A program made the translations under genes and the position numbers. Source: Opitutaceae bacterium (GTDB taxonomy: Bacteria; Verrucomicrobiota; Verrucomicrobiia; Opitutales; Opitutaceae). From it: DNA of 7,640 bases. Under the pieces are notes generated by a model. The model worked only from the letters and a program-made list of their open reading frames with translations. It was not told the DNA's origin and did not search any database. Location of the stretch: NCBI GenBank assembly GCA_005786775.1, contig SYDD01000149.1:1-7640 (forward strand), written 5' to 3'. Below, one piece after another: positions 1 through 5,287 of the stretch (position 1 is its first letter; every line of letters begins with the position of its first letter).

Positions 1-20
1 CCCGGCGGCGCGGGCGCGCC

Positions 21-25
21 GGAGG
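21..25 (+). promoter_or_regulatory. Shine-Dalgarno site of the MFS transporter gene
   Basis: A perfect GGAGG lies five bases before the ATG at 31. It supports that ATG as the true start. The TGA at 27-29 could be the stop of a gene entering from the left, but only 29 bases are visible, so this cannot be judged. Confidence 0.75.
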
Positions 26-30
26 TTGAG

Positions 31-1254
31 ATGACCCGGCCGCCCGCCCCCGCCACGGCCCTGCTCGGGCTGATCACGCTCGCGTTCATCAGCCTCGGCC
101 TGCCCGACGGCTCCTTCGGCGTCGCGTGGCCGCGGATGCACCTCGACCTCGGGCTGCCGCTCGGCGTCGCGGGCGTGCTGACCACCTCGGTGACCCTGCT
201 GGCGGGCGTCTCGGGTTTCCTCAGCGGACGGATCCTCGCGCGCTGGGGCACGGGGCCCGTGGTGGCCGGGAGCTGTTTCCTGACCGGCGCGGCGCTGCTC
301 GTGGCGGCGGGGGCGCAGGGCGCGGTCGGGCTCGCGGCGGCGGGCGTCTGCCTCGGGTGCGGGGCCGGCGCGGTGGACGCGGGCCTGAACGGCTACGTGG
401 CCCGGCATTACACCGTGCGCCATATGAACTGGCTGCACGCCTGCTGGGGAATGGGCGCTGCGGCGGGCCCCCTCGCGGTGGGATGGGCGCTGGCAGCGGG
501 ACACGGTTGGCGGCTCGCTTACGTGGTACTCGGCGGCCTGCAGCTGAGCCTAGCTGTCGCGCTCTGGCTGGCACGGCCGCTCTGGATCGCCGTGCCCGCG
601 CACGATCCGGCGGCGCGGCGGCGCCACGCGGTCAACGGCCCGCCGCTCGACGTCCGTTCCGCGGCCGGCTGGATCTCCCCCGCGCTCCTCTTTCTCTACG
701 CGGCCCTGGAACTCTCCGCGGGCGTCTGGGCGGCGTCGGTGCTGGTGGTGGGCCGCGGCGCGACCCCGGGCGACGCGGCGTTCGCGACCGCGGCCTACTA
801 CGGGGCGATCACCGGCGGGCGGCTGCTCGCGGGCTGGCTGGGCGGGGAACGTGATCCGGGGCAGGTGCTGCCCGCCGCGGTGCTGCTCGCCCTGGCCGGC
901 GCGGTGGCCTTCGCCCTCGCGCCCACACCGTGGGTGGCCACTGCGGGCCTGCTCGCGCTGGGCCTCGGCTTCGCGCCGCTGTATCCGACGTTGATGCACG
1001 AGATCCCGGCGCGCTTCCGGCCGGAGGACACCCCGGTGCTTGTGGCCCGGCAGACTGGCGCGGCGTACCTCGGCGCCGCCGGCGTGCCCGCGGCCGCCGG
1101 CCTCCTCGCCGGGCAACACCTCAGCCTGATTCCTTGGCTGCTGGCCTCGGGCGTGCTCGCGCTGCTGGCCGGTCTCCGCTTTCTCGAGGCCCGCACGGGG
1201 GCGCGTAGGGCGGCTCTTGCCTCCGCTGTAGTGACCGGTAGGCTTGAAAGATGA
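31..1254 (+). CDS. Major facilitator superfamily transporter, sugar (fucose) permease-like
   Basis: This is a 407-residue inner-membrane carrier of the 12-helix MFS type. Its hydrophobic segments run almost end to end and are broken by a hydrophilic loop at about residues 189-212, which separates the N- and C-terminal halves. Visible family signatures are GLPDG at 23-27 in helix 1, the loop motif SGRILARWG at 65-73, and a run near 116-148 containing DAGLN, then MNWLHACWGMGAAAGP. The last signature, with an acidic residue and an Asn in helix 4 followed by NWLH, is typical of the FucP/COG0738 branch of sugar:proton symporters. Length is normal for the family (about 390-440). Uptake of a sugar or a related small molecule is inferred; drug efflux or another substrate cannot be excluded. 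The start is set by a good GGAGG. The stop codon overlaps the hicB start (ATGA), so the downstream toxin-antitoxin pair is probably translated from the same message. The tail after residue 387 is Ala/Arg-rich and cytoplasmic. Confidence 0.85.
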   Translation: MTRPPAPATALLGLITLAFISLGLPDGSFGVAWPRMHLDLGLPLGVAGVLTTSVTLLAGVSGFLSGRILARWGTGPVVAGSCFLTGAALLVAAGAQGAVGLAAAGVCLGCGAGAVDAGLNGYVARHYTVRHMNWLHACWGMGAAAGPLAVGWALAAGHGWRLAYVVLGGLQLSLAVALWLARPLWIAVPAHDPAARRRHAVNGPPLDVRSAAGWISPALLFLYAALELSAGVWAASVLVVGRGATPGDAAFATAAYYGAITGGRLLAGWLGGERDPGQVLPAAVLLALAGAVAFALAPTPWVATAGLLALGLGFAPLYPTLMHEIPARFRPEDTPVLVARQTGAAYLGAAGVPAAAGLLAGQHLSLIPWLLASGVLALLAGLRFLEARTGARRAALASAVVTGRLER

Positions 1255-1460
1255 AAAACTACGTGGCCGTCGTGGAGCGGGACCCCGCCACCGGGCTGCT
1301 GGTCGGGTACGTGCCGGGCTTCCCCGGGGCGCACTCCCAAGCCGAGAGCCTCGACGAGTTGCAGGCCAACCTGCGCGAGGTGGTGAAAATGCTGCTGGAG
1401 GATGGCGAGCCGCGGATCGAGGCCGAGTTCGTCGGCACGCAGAACATCGCCGTGGGCTGA
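1251..1460 (+). CDS. hicB: HicB-family antitoxin, short form without DNA-binding tail
   Basis: This 69-residue protein is the antitoxin of a type II HicAB module. It binds the HicA mRNA-cleaving toxin and blocks it in the cytoplasm. The sequence follows the HicB/UPF0150 pattern of a partial RNase H fold: an opening strand YVAVVERDP (4-12), GLLVGYVPGFPGAHSQAES (15-33), where PGFPG matches the family's 'P-lPGc' turn, then a helix LDELQANLREVVKMLLEDG and a closing strand EFVGTQNIAV. It ends there. The C-terminal ribbon-helix-helix or helix-turn-helix domain that longer HicB proteins use for autorepression is missing, so direct operator binding is doubtful. The ATG overlaps the transporter stop by four bases and has only a weak ribosome site, which fits translational coupling. 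hicA follows three bases after its stop. The antitoxin-first order is the reverse of the E. coli hicA-hicB arrangement. Confidence 0.88.
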   Translation: MKNYVAVVERDPATGLLVGYVPGFPGAHSQAESLDELQANLREVVKMLLEDGEPRIEAEFVGTQNIAVG

Positions 1461-1463
1461 GCC

Positions 1464-1685
1464 GTGGGTTCGCTCCCCGTCCTCAAGCCGCAGGAAGTAT
1501 GCCGGCGTCTGGAAGCCCTAGGCTTCGTGAACGTGCGCCAACGCGGCTCGCACGTGCAATTCCGGCACCCGGACGGTCGCGGGACCACCGTGCCGGTGCA
1601 TAAGGGCCGCGACCTCGCCCCCGTACTGCTCCGACAGATCGCGAAGGACATCGGCCTCACGGCCGAGGAATTCGTGCAGGGCTGA
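1464..1685 (+). CDS. hicA: HicA-family toxin (mRNA interferase)
   Basis: This 73-residue protein has the HicA double-stranded-RNA-binding-like fold: a first helix at LKPQEVCRRLEALGF (7-21), then strand VNVRQRGSHVQFRHP with the family's GSH motif at 28-30, strand GRGTTVPVHKGRDLAP (38-53), and a last helix LLRQIAKDIGLTAEEF (55-70). His30 is the expected catalytic residue for RNA cleavage, and nothing in the fold is missing, so the toxin looks intact. The C-terminal pattern LxRQIAKDIGLTxEEF is highly typical. The start is a GTG three bases after the hicB stop, with no strong Shine-Dalgarno. Reading it as coupled to hicB would keep toxin output below antitoxin output. The target RNAs and the growth effect in this host are not visible from sequence. 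Confidence 0.9.
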   Translation: MGSLPVLKPQEVCRRLEALGFVNVRQRGSHVQFRHPDGRGTTVPVHKGRDLAPVLLRQIAKDIGLTAEEFVQG

Positions 1686-1698
1686 TCCCTTTCGGCTC

Positions 1699-1720
1699 CG
1701 CGGCGTCAGTGGACGCCGCG
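1699..1720. terminator. Perfect stem-loop between convergent hicA and yebC
   Basis: The arms CGCGGCGTC and GACGCCGCG pair perfectly over 9 bp around a 4-base AGTG loop. The hairpin starts 14 bases after the hicA stop and lies 43 bases beyond the yebC stop on the other strand, in the only gap between the converging genes. This placement suggests a bidirectional terminator. There is no clear T tract on either side, so intrinsic termination is uncertain; it may instead act as an mRNA 3'-end stabiliser. Confidence 0.5.
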
Positions 1721-1762
1721 CATAAACCCTCGTTCCGAACCGCTCCGCGGCCCCGCCCAGGC

Positions 1763-2491
1763 TCAATCCCCCGCGTCCTCGTTCGAAAAGACCTGCTGGA
1801 CGTCGTCCAGCTCATCGAGCGCGTCGTGCAGCCGCTCGAGCGCCTCCGCGTGCTGGGCATCGCGGACCAGAACGGTGGACGTCGGGATGTACGCCAGCTC
1901 GGCGCTCGCGGGCCGGACCCCCTTGGCCTCCAGCGCCGACGAGACCCGGTCAAAGGCGTGGATCCCGCAGCGCACCTCGAAACCCTGCTCGCTGGTGAGC
2001 ACATCGTCGGCCCCCGCCTCGAGGGCGAGCTCGAGCAGCGCCTCCTCGGCCGCGGCCTCGCGGGGAATCAGGAACTGGCCGGCGTGGAGAAACTGGAACG
2101 CAACCGCGCCGCTGGCGGCCAGATTGCCGCCCCAACGCGCGAAGCACGCCCGAACGTCTTGCGCGGCCCGCTGCTTATTGTCGGTGGTAACCTTGACCAC
2201 GAACGCCACCCCACCCGGTCCGTAGCCCTCGTAGGTGATCTCCTCGTACACGACGCCGGGCAGCTCGCCGGTGCCCTTCTTGATCGCGCGGTCGACGTTG
2301 TCGGCCGGCATATTCGCCTCGCGCGCCTTGAGCACCAGCGTGCGCAGCCGGGCGTTGCCATCCGGGTCACCGCCACCGGCCTTGGCGGCGAGCGTGATGT
2401 CGCGGGAGAGGCGGGAGAATACCTTGCCCCGGCGGGAGTCGGTGACGGCCTTCAGCCGCTTGACCTTCGACCACTTGTTATGCCCGGCCAT
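1763..2491 (-). CDS. yebC: YebC/PmpR (TACO1-like) family protein
   Basis: This 242-residue cytoplasmic protein belongs to the YebC/PmpR/TACO1 family, at the usual family length (about 240-250). The N-terminal signature MAGHNKWSKVK then RGKVFSRLSRDITLAAKAGGGDP (21-43) is diagnostic. It is followed by ARLRTLVLKAREANMP, the YEGYGPGGVAFVVKVTTDNKQR segment (87-108), and GGNLAASGAVAFQF (121-134). The C-terminus DDVQQVFSN matches the usual 'DVQxVyhN' end. The family was first described as transcriptional regulators (PmpR repressing quorum-sensing genes). More recent work on bacterial YebC proteins and mitochondrial TACO1 points to a ribosome-associated role in easing translation of proline-rich stretches. 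Which role holds here is not visible. The start lies 7 bases after the yidC stop with no Shine-Dalgarno in front, so coupled translation at the end of the rpmH-rnpA-yidD-yidC operon is likely. N5, W7 and K9 differ little from the common GHSKW form. Confidence 0.95.
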   Translation of the reverse strand: MAGHNKWSKVKRLKAVTDSRRGKVFSRLSRDITLAAKAGGGDPDGNARLRTLVLKAREANMPADNVDRAIKKGTGELPGVVYEEITYEGYGPGGVAFVVKVTTDNKQRAAQDVRACFARWGGNLAASGAVAFQFLHAGQFLIPREAAAEEALLELALEAGADDVLTSEQGFEVRCGIHAFDRVSSALEAKGVRPASAELAYIPTSTVLVRDAQHAEALERLHDALDELDDVQQVFSNEDAGD

Positions 2492-2498
2492 CGCGGCG

Positions 2499-4295
2499 TC
2501 ACTTGCGGCGGCCCGGCGTGACGTTCTTCACCGTCCGGCCACCGGCGGCGGGCGCCGGGGCGGCAGGTGCCTCGTCGGGATCCTTCATCCGGTTGACCAC
2601 GATCTGCTGGCCGATGGTGAAGAGGCCGTTGACGGTGGAGTAGAGGGCGAGGGCGCAGGAGAAGTTGTAGCAGAAGAGGGTGAAGATGTAGGGCATCAGC
2701 TTCATCATCTTCATCTGCAGGTTGTCGACCGAGGGGGACGGCGTGAGGCGCATCTGCACGACCATCGTGGCGCCCATCAGGATGGGCATGATGTTGATCG
2801 GCAGGAAAGTGAGGCCGAAGAGGTGGCCGACGGTGTCGGGCGCGGCGAGGTCCTTCGCCCAGAGGAACGGCTGGAGGCGCAGCTCGGCGGTGCACTGGAG
2901 CATCGCGAAGAAGCCGATGAAGAGCGGGAACGTGATCAGGATCGGGATGCAGCCGCCGATCGGGTTGATCTTCCGCGTCTTGAAGAGCTCCATCGTAGCC
3001 TGCTGCTGCTTCTGGGGGTTGTCCTTGTACTTCTCCCGGATGGCCTGCATCTCCGGCTGCAGCTTGGCCATCTTCTTGGCCGAGCGGGAGGCCGCGAGGG
3101 TGAAGGGCAGGCTGACGATCTTGAGGATCAGGGTCATCAGGATGACCGCGACGCCCCAGTTGCCGACCCAGCCGTGGGTGAGGTTCAGGATGATGTTGAG
3201 CAGCGGGGCGACGTAACCGCTGAGGAAGATCCGGTTGAAGAAGAACTGGGAATACGGGAGCACGCGGTCCTCGTTGGCCGCGAAGCCCGCGAGGCGACGG
3301 TACTCCTGGGGGCCGACGTAGAGCAGGCCGGAGAGGCTGGCCGAGGCGTTGGCGGCGAGGACGGGCAGGTCGAACTTCGCGGCGCCGGAGAGGCCGACGG
3401 TGGGCGCCAGCGAACCGGGGAAGGGCGGCAACTCGATGCGGCGCGCAACGACGCCGACTCCGGGCTGCGCCGGCGTGTAGACGCTGGTGAAGAACTGGTT
3501 CTTCGCCCCGGCCCAAACCACCGCACCGGGCCGCTCGAGGAAGGGAATCGCCGCCCGCCCGGAACCGACCAGCGAACCGATGCCGCCCCCCTCCAGCTCG
3601 CCCCGCTCGATGAACTGGGTCTCGTTGCCGTCGGAACTGACAATGTTGAGGTACTGGCCGACGTCCGCCGCGTCGATCAGGCCCGCGGTGCCCACGCTGA
3701 GGGCGGCCTTGCCGAGGGGCGCCGTGGCGGCGGTCAGGTTGCGGAAGGTGGTCTCGTGGTGGATGCGGTACGGGTCGGCGCCCTTCTCGTCCGCGCGGAG
3801 GAAGCGGTAGGTGCGGGTGACCTCGAGGCGCCCGTCGAGCACGTGCCGGAAGACCACCTCGGTGGCGGAGGAGCGGACCAGCTCGTAGGTGGTCTGGCGA
3901 CCGAGGCCGGGGTAGTCGGTGAAGGCGAGGAGCGGGTCCTCGTGCAGTTGATTGAAAATGTAAGGGTCCGGCTTGCCCTGCAGGGCGGCGTACCGCTTGA
4001 AGGCGACGTCGCGGACCGCGCCGCCGGCGGTCGTGAAACGGGCGGCGATGTGGTCGTTCTCGAGGGTGACCAGCCGGACCTCGGCGGCGTCGCGGCTGAC
4101 GTTCGCCATCAGGGACGGCGGGACGGGCGCGGCGGGCGTTGCGCCCGAAGTGGCGGGCACGGCCTCCCCGGGGTTGGCGGGCGCGGCCGCGGGCGGCGGT
4201 GCCGGCGGGGGCGGGCTGGGCCGCGGGCTGAGGAACAGGATGGCGAAGGCCGCGACCAGCAGGAGCGCACCCAGCGTGAAATTCTTCTTGTCCAT
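2499..4295 (-). CDS. yidC: Membrane protein insertase YidC
   Basis: This 598-residue inner-membrane insertase places and folds membrane proteins, alone or with SecYEG. The layout is the Gram-negative type. TM1 is at about 7-22. A Pro/Ala-rich linker at 24-60 contains PPPP and PPP runs. A large periplasmic beta-rich domain spans about 65-345. The conserved insertase core follows from 350: TM2 near 357-373, TM3 380-400, a charged cytoplasmic hairpin 401-445 (SAKKMAKLQPEMQAIREKYKDNP), TM4 447-467 with NPIGGCIPILI, TM5 490-514, and TM6/C-terminal membrane part 531-567 ending LYSTVNGLFTIGQQ. The hydrophilic-groove position held by Arg366 in E. coli appears to be Lys392 here, a charge-conserving variant. 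The C-tail (571-598) is Pro/Ala-rich then basic, as is common for tails that contact ribosomes. It starts 6 bases after the yidD stop. No Shine-Dalgarno is seen, so coupling to yidD is inferred. Confidence 0.97.
   Translation of the reverse strand: MDKKNFTLGALLLVAAFAILFLSPRPSPPPPAPPPAAAPANPGEAVPATSGATPAAPVPPSLMANVSRDAAEVRLVTLENDHIAARFTTAGGAVRDVAFKRYAALQGKPDPYIFNQLHEDPLLAFTDYPGLGRQTTYELVRSSATEVVFRHVLDGRLEVTRTYRFLRADEKGADPYRIHHETTFRNLTAATAPLGKAALSVGTAGLIDAADVGQYLNIVSSDGNETQFIERGELEGGGIGSLVGSGRAAIPFLERPGAVVWAGAKNQFFTSVYTPAQPGVGVVARRIELPPFPGSLAPTVGLSGAAKFDLPVLAANASASLSGLLYVGPQEYRRLAGFAANEDRVLPYSQFFFNRIFLSGYVAPLLNIILNLTHGWVGNWGVAVILMTLILKIVSLPFTLAASRSAKKMAKLQPEMQAIREKYKDNPQKQQQATMELFKTRKINPIGGCIPILITFPLFIGFFAMLQCTAELRLQPFLWAKDLAAPDTVGHLFGLTFLPINIMPILMGATMVVQMRLTPSPSVDNLQMKMMKLMPYIFTLFCYNFSCALALYSTVNGLFTIGQQIVVNRMKDPDEAPAAPAPAAGGRTVKNVTPGRRK
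4188..4226 (-). other. Polyproline run in the YidC linker (residues 24-36)
   Basis: The codons here encode Pro-Arg-Pro-Ser, then four prolines, Ala, three prolines and Ala, just after the first membrane helix of YidC. Runs of three or more prolines slow ribosomes and usually need EF-P or related factors. The stretch is low-complexity and GGC/GGG-rich on the plus strand. It is noted because a YebC-family gene closes the same operon. Confidence 0.8.
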
Positions 4296-4301
4296 GGACG
4301 T

Positions 4302-4604
4302 TTAGGAGGGGGAGGCCGCGCGGCAGACGGGCGCGGACCGGGGCCGAGGGGGCGGCACGGGATCGAAGCCGCCTGGATGCAGGGGGGTGCAGCGCAGGAG
4401 GCGGCGGACGGCGAGGAGGAGACCGCGGGGCGCGCCGTGCAGGCGGAGGGCCTCGGCGGCGTAGCAGGAGCAGGTGGGGCTGAACCGGCAGGCGCAGGTG
4501 CCGAGGGAGACCACGGGCAGCAGCCGCGACAGCGTGAGCTGGTAAAGGCGGATCAGCAGGAGGAGCAGCCGGCTGAGGGGGCCAGGTTGTCCGGAGGCGA
4601 TCAC
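4302..4604 (-). CDS. yidD: Membrane protein insertion efficiency factor YidD
   Basis: This 100-residue member of the YidD (DUF37) family is a small protein at the inner face of the cytoplasmic membrane that assists YidC-dependent insertion. An amphipathic N-terminal helix LLLLLIRLYQLTLSRLLP (13-30) precedes the cysteine core CACRFSPTCSCYAAEALRLHG (37-57), which matches the family's 'CRFxPTCSxYaxeAlxxhG'. It is followed by GLLLAVRRLLRCTPLHPGGFDPVP (61-84), matching 'RilRChPfhpGGyDpVP'. The invariant cysteines and HPGG are all present. An extra Pro/Arg-rich tail follows (85-100). The start is a GTG overlapping the rnpA stop by four bases (GTGA). A GGAGG seven bases upstream, inside rnpA, supports it. 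It sits immediately before yidC, the usual arrangement. Identity is near certain; the exact biochemical action of the family is still unclear. Confidence 0.95.
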   Translation of the reverse strand: MIASGQPGPLSRLLLLLIRLYQLTLSRLLPVVSLGTCACRFSPTCSCYAAEALRLHGAPRGLLLAVRRLLRCTPLHPGGFDPVPPPRPRSAPVCRAASPS

Positions 4605-4960
4605 GGCTTGGCCTCCGGGGCCGGCGGGAGGCGGCGGCAGGCGTCCGCAAACTGGCGTTCGAGCTCGGTCCAGGGAGCTGTGGTCGCGGCGCGGCGCGCG
4701 ATCAGGAGCAGGTCACACCCGGCGGGGGCCCCCGCCTGCTGGCGGCGGAACACCTCGCGGAGGCGGCGCTTGGCGCGGTTGCGGACCACGGCGGATCCGA
4801 CCGCCGCCCGCGATGCCACGACACAAACCCGGGCCGTGGGCGCGCCGGAGTCCGGCTTCCACCACAACGTGAACGCGCGGCCGTCGAGCCTCCGGCCGTG
4901 CTCGCGCACCGCCCGGATCTCACCGGGCCGGCGCAGGTGCTGCTCGGGGCGGAATCGCAT
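4601..4960 (-). CDS. rnpA: Ribonuclease P protein component
   Basis: With the ATG start chosen here the product has 119 residues, the normal size for the protein subunit of RNase P, which binds the catalytic RNA and helps position pre-tRNA for 5'-leader removal. The family pattern is clear: RPEQHLRRPGEIRAVREHGRR at the N-terminus, FTLWW strand (30-34), RVCVVASRAAVGSAVVRNRAKRRLREVFR (44-72) containing the RNR motif at 60-62, then CDLLLIARR (82-90) and the final helix. The C-terminus is Pro-rich. An in-frame TTG 22 codons further upstream overlaps the rpmH stop and would add an Ala/Cys/Arg/Pro-rich extension unlike the family. I preferred the ATG for length and similarity, although neither start has a clear Shine-Dalgarno. 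The last bases overlap yidD. Confidence 0.94.
   Translation of the reverse strand: MRFRPEQHLRRPGEIRAVREHGRRLDGRAFTLWWKPDSGAPTARVCVVASRAAVGSAVVRNRAKRRLREVFRRQQAGAPAGCDLLLIARRAATTAPWTELERQFADACRRLPPAPEAKP
4612..4616 (-). promoter_or_regulatory. Shine-Dalgarno site of yidD
   Basis: On the minus strand this reads GGAGG and ends seven bases before the GTG start of yidD. It lies within the last codons of rnpA. It decides the GTG start, since no ATG is available at the family's N-terminus, and it is the only strong Shine-Dalgarno seen in this five-gene cluster. Confidence 0.7.
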
Positions 4961-5022
4961 GGGCCGGCGCGGCCGCGGCGCGTCCGTCCGCCCGCAAGCG
5001 CAGGCGGCGGGGACGGCCGCAA

Positions 5023-5160
5023 TCAAACGACCGTCAGGCGCTTGCGGCCCTTCAGGCGGCGGGCCTTGATGACCTTGCGGCCGCCCTTAGTGGCCATACG
5101 GGCACGATAACCAATCTTGCGGGCGCGCTTCTTGCGGTGCGGGCGGAATGTGGGTTGCAT
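5023..5160 (-). CDS. rpmH: 50S ribosomal protein L34
   Basis: This 45-residue, very basic protein of the large ribosomal subunit is the first gene of the operon. MQPTFRPHRKKRARKIGYRA then RMATKGGRKVIKARRLKGRKRLTV matches L34 end to end: the TF-P start, the R-K-R run, G-R-RM-T--GR, and the KGRKRLTV ending. The ATG at the L34 N-terminus was chosen. An upstream in-frame start would add 26 residues foreign to the family. There is no Shine-Dalgarno in the short A/T-rich leader (CTTTCCGTTT before the ATG). Its position ahead of rnpA is one of the most conserved gene pairs in bacteria. Confidence 0.97.
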   Translation of the reverse strand: MQPTFRPHRKKRARKIGYRARMATKGGRKVIKARRLKGRKRLTVV

Positions 5161-5207
5161 AAACGGAAAGACAAAAGGGGTTGAGAAGTGCGGGAGCGCG
5201 CCGGGGG

Positions 5208-5213
5208 TGTCAA
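5208..5213 (-). promoter_or_regulatory. Candidate -35 element upstream of rpmH
   Basis: The minus strand carries an exact TTGACA, ending 47 bases before the rpmH ATG, in the right place for a promoter of the operon. The hexamer expected 16-18 bases downstream (around CACTTC) matches TATAAT poorly, so the assignment rests on the -35 alone. Confidence 0.35.
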
Positions 5214-5251
5214 GGGCGGGTTCGGCCGCGGCCCCCACTCAGCCCGGCCCC

Positions 5252-5266
5252 CTTGCCCGGGGCAAG
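5252..5266. repeat. Short inverted repeat after the propeller-protein gene
   Basis: CTTGCCC and GGGCAAG flank a single G, giving a realistic 6-bp stem with a CGG loop. It lies 21 bases beyond the stop of the large minus-strand gene and ahead of rpmH. It could end that transcript, but no T tract follows on the minus strand, so a terminator call would be speculative. Confidence 0.3.
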
Positions 5267-5287
5267 CCCGACCCGCCGCCCCCCGCC

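Noticed and set aside
1217..1244. A possible promoter just before hicB (TTGCCT, 16 bases, TAGGCT).
   Set aside because: Only four of six and three of six positions match consensus, and it would make a nearly leaderless transcript. Matches this weak are expected by chance.
4301..4313. A TAGGAGGGGGA sequence beside the yidC start that looks like a ribosome site.
   Set aside because: It is on the plus strand, whereas yidC and yidD are read from the minus strand. There is no plus-strand gene for it to serve.
2452..4650. A 732-codon open frame on the minus strand in a different frame from yidC.
   Set aside because: The product is an Arg/Pro/Ala-rich shadow of yidC and yidD, and the yidC frame has clear homology throughout.
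2235..5069. A 944-codon open frame on the plus strand running opposite yebC, yidC, yidD, rnpA and the end of rpmH.
   Set aside because: It is opposite five well-recognised genes, its translation is low-complexity (Gly, Arg, Glu, Asp, Gln-rich) with no family resemblance, and long antisense frames are expected in DNA this rich in G and C.
5161..5287. A search of the rpmH leader and the gap to the propeller gene for a small RNA or further gene.
   Set aside because: Apart from the TTGACA and one short inverted repeat, no coding frame or convincing RNA structure was seen in these 127 bases.
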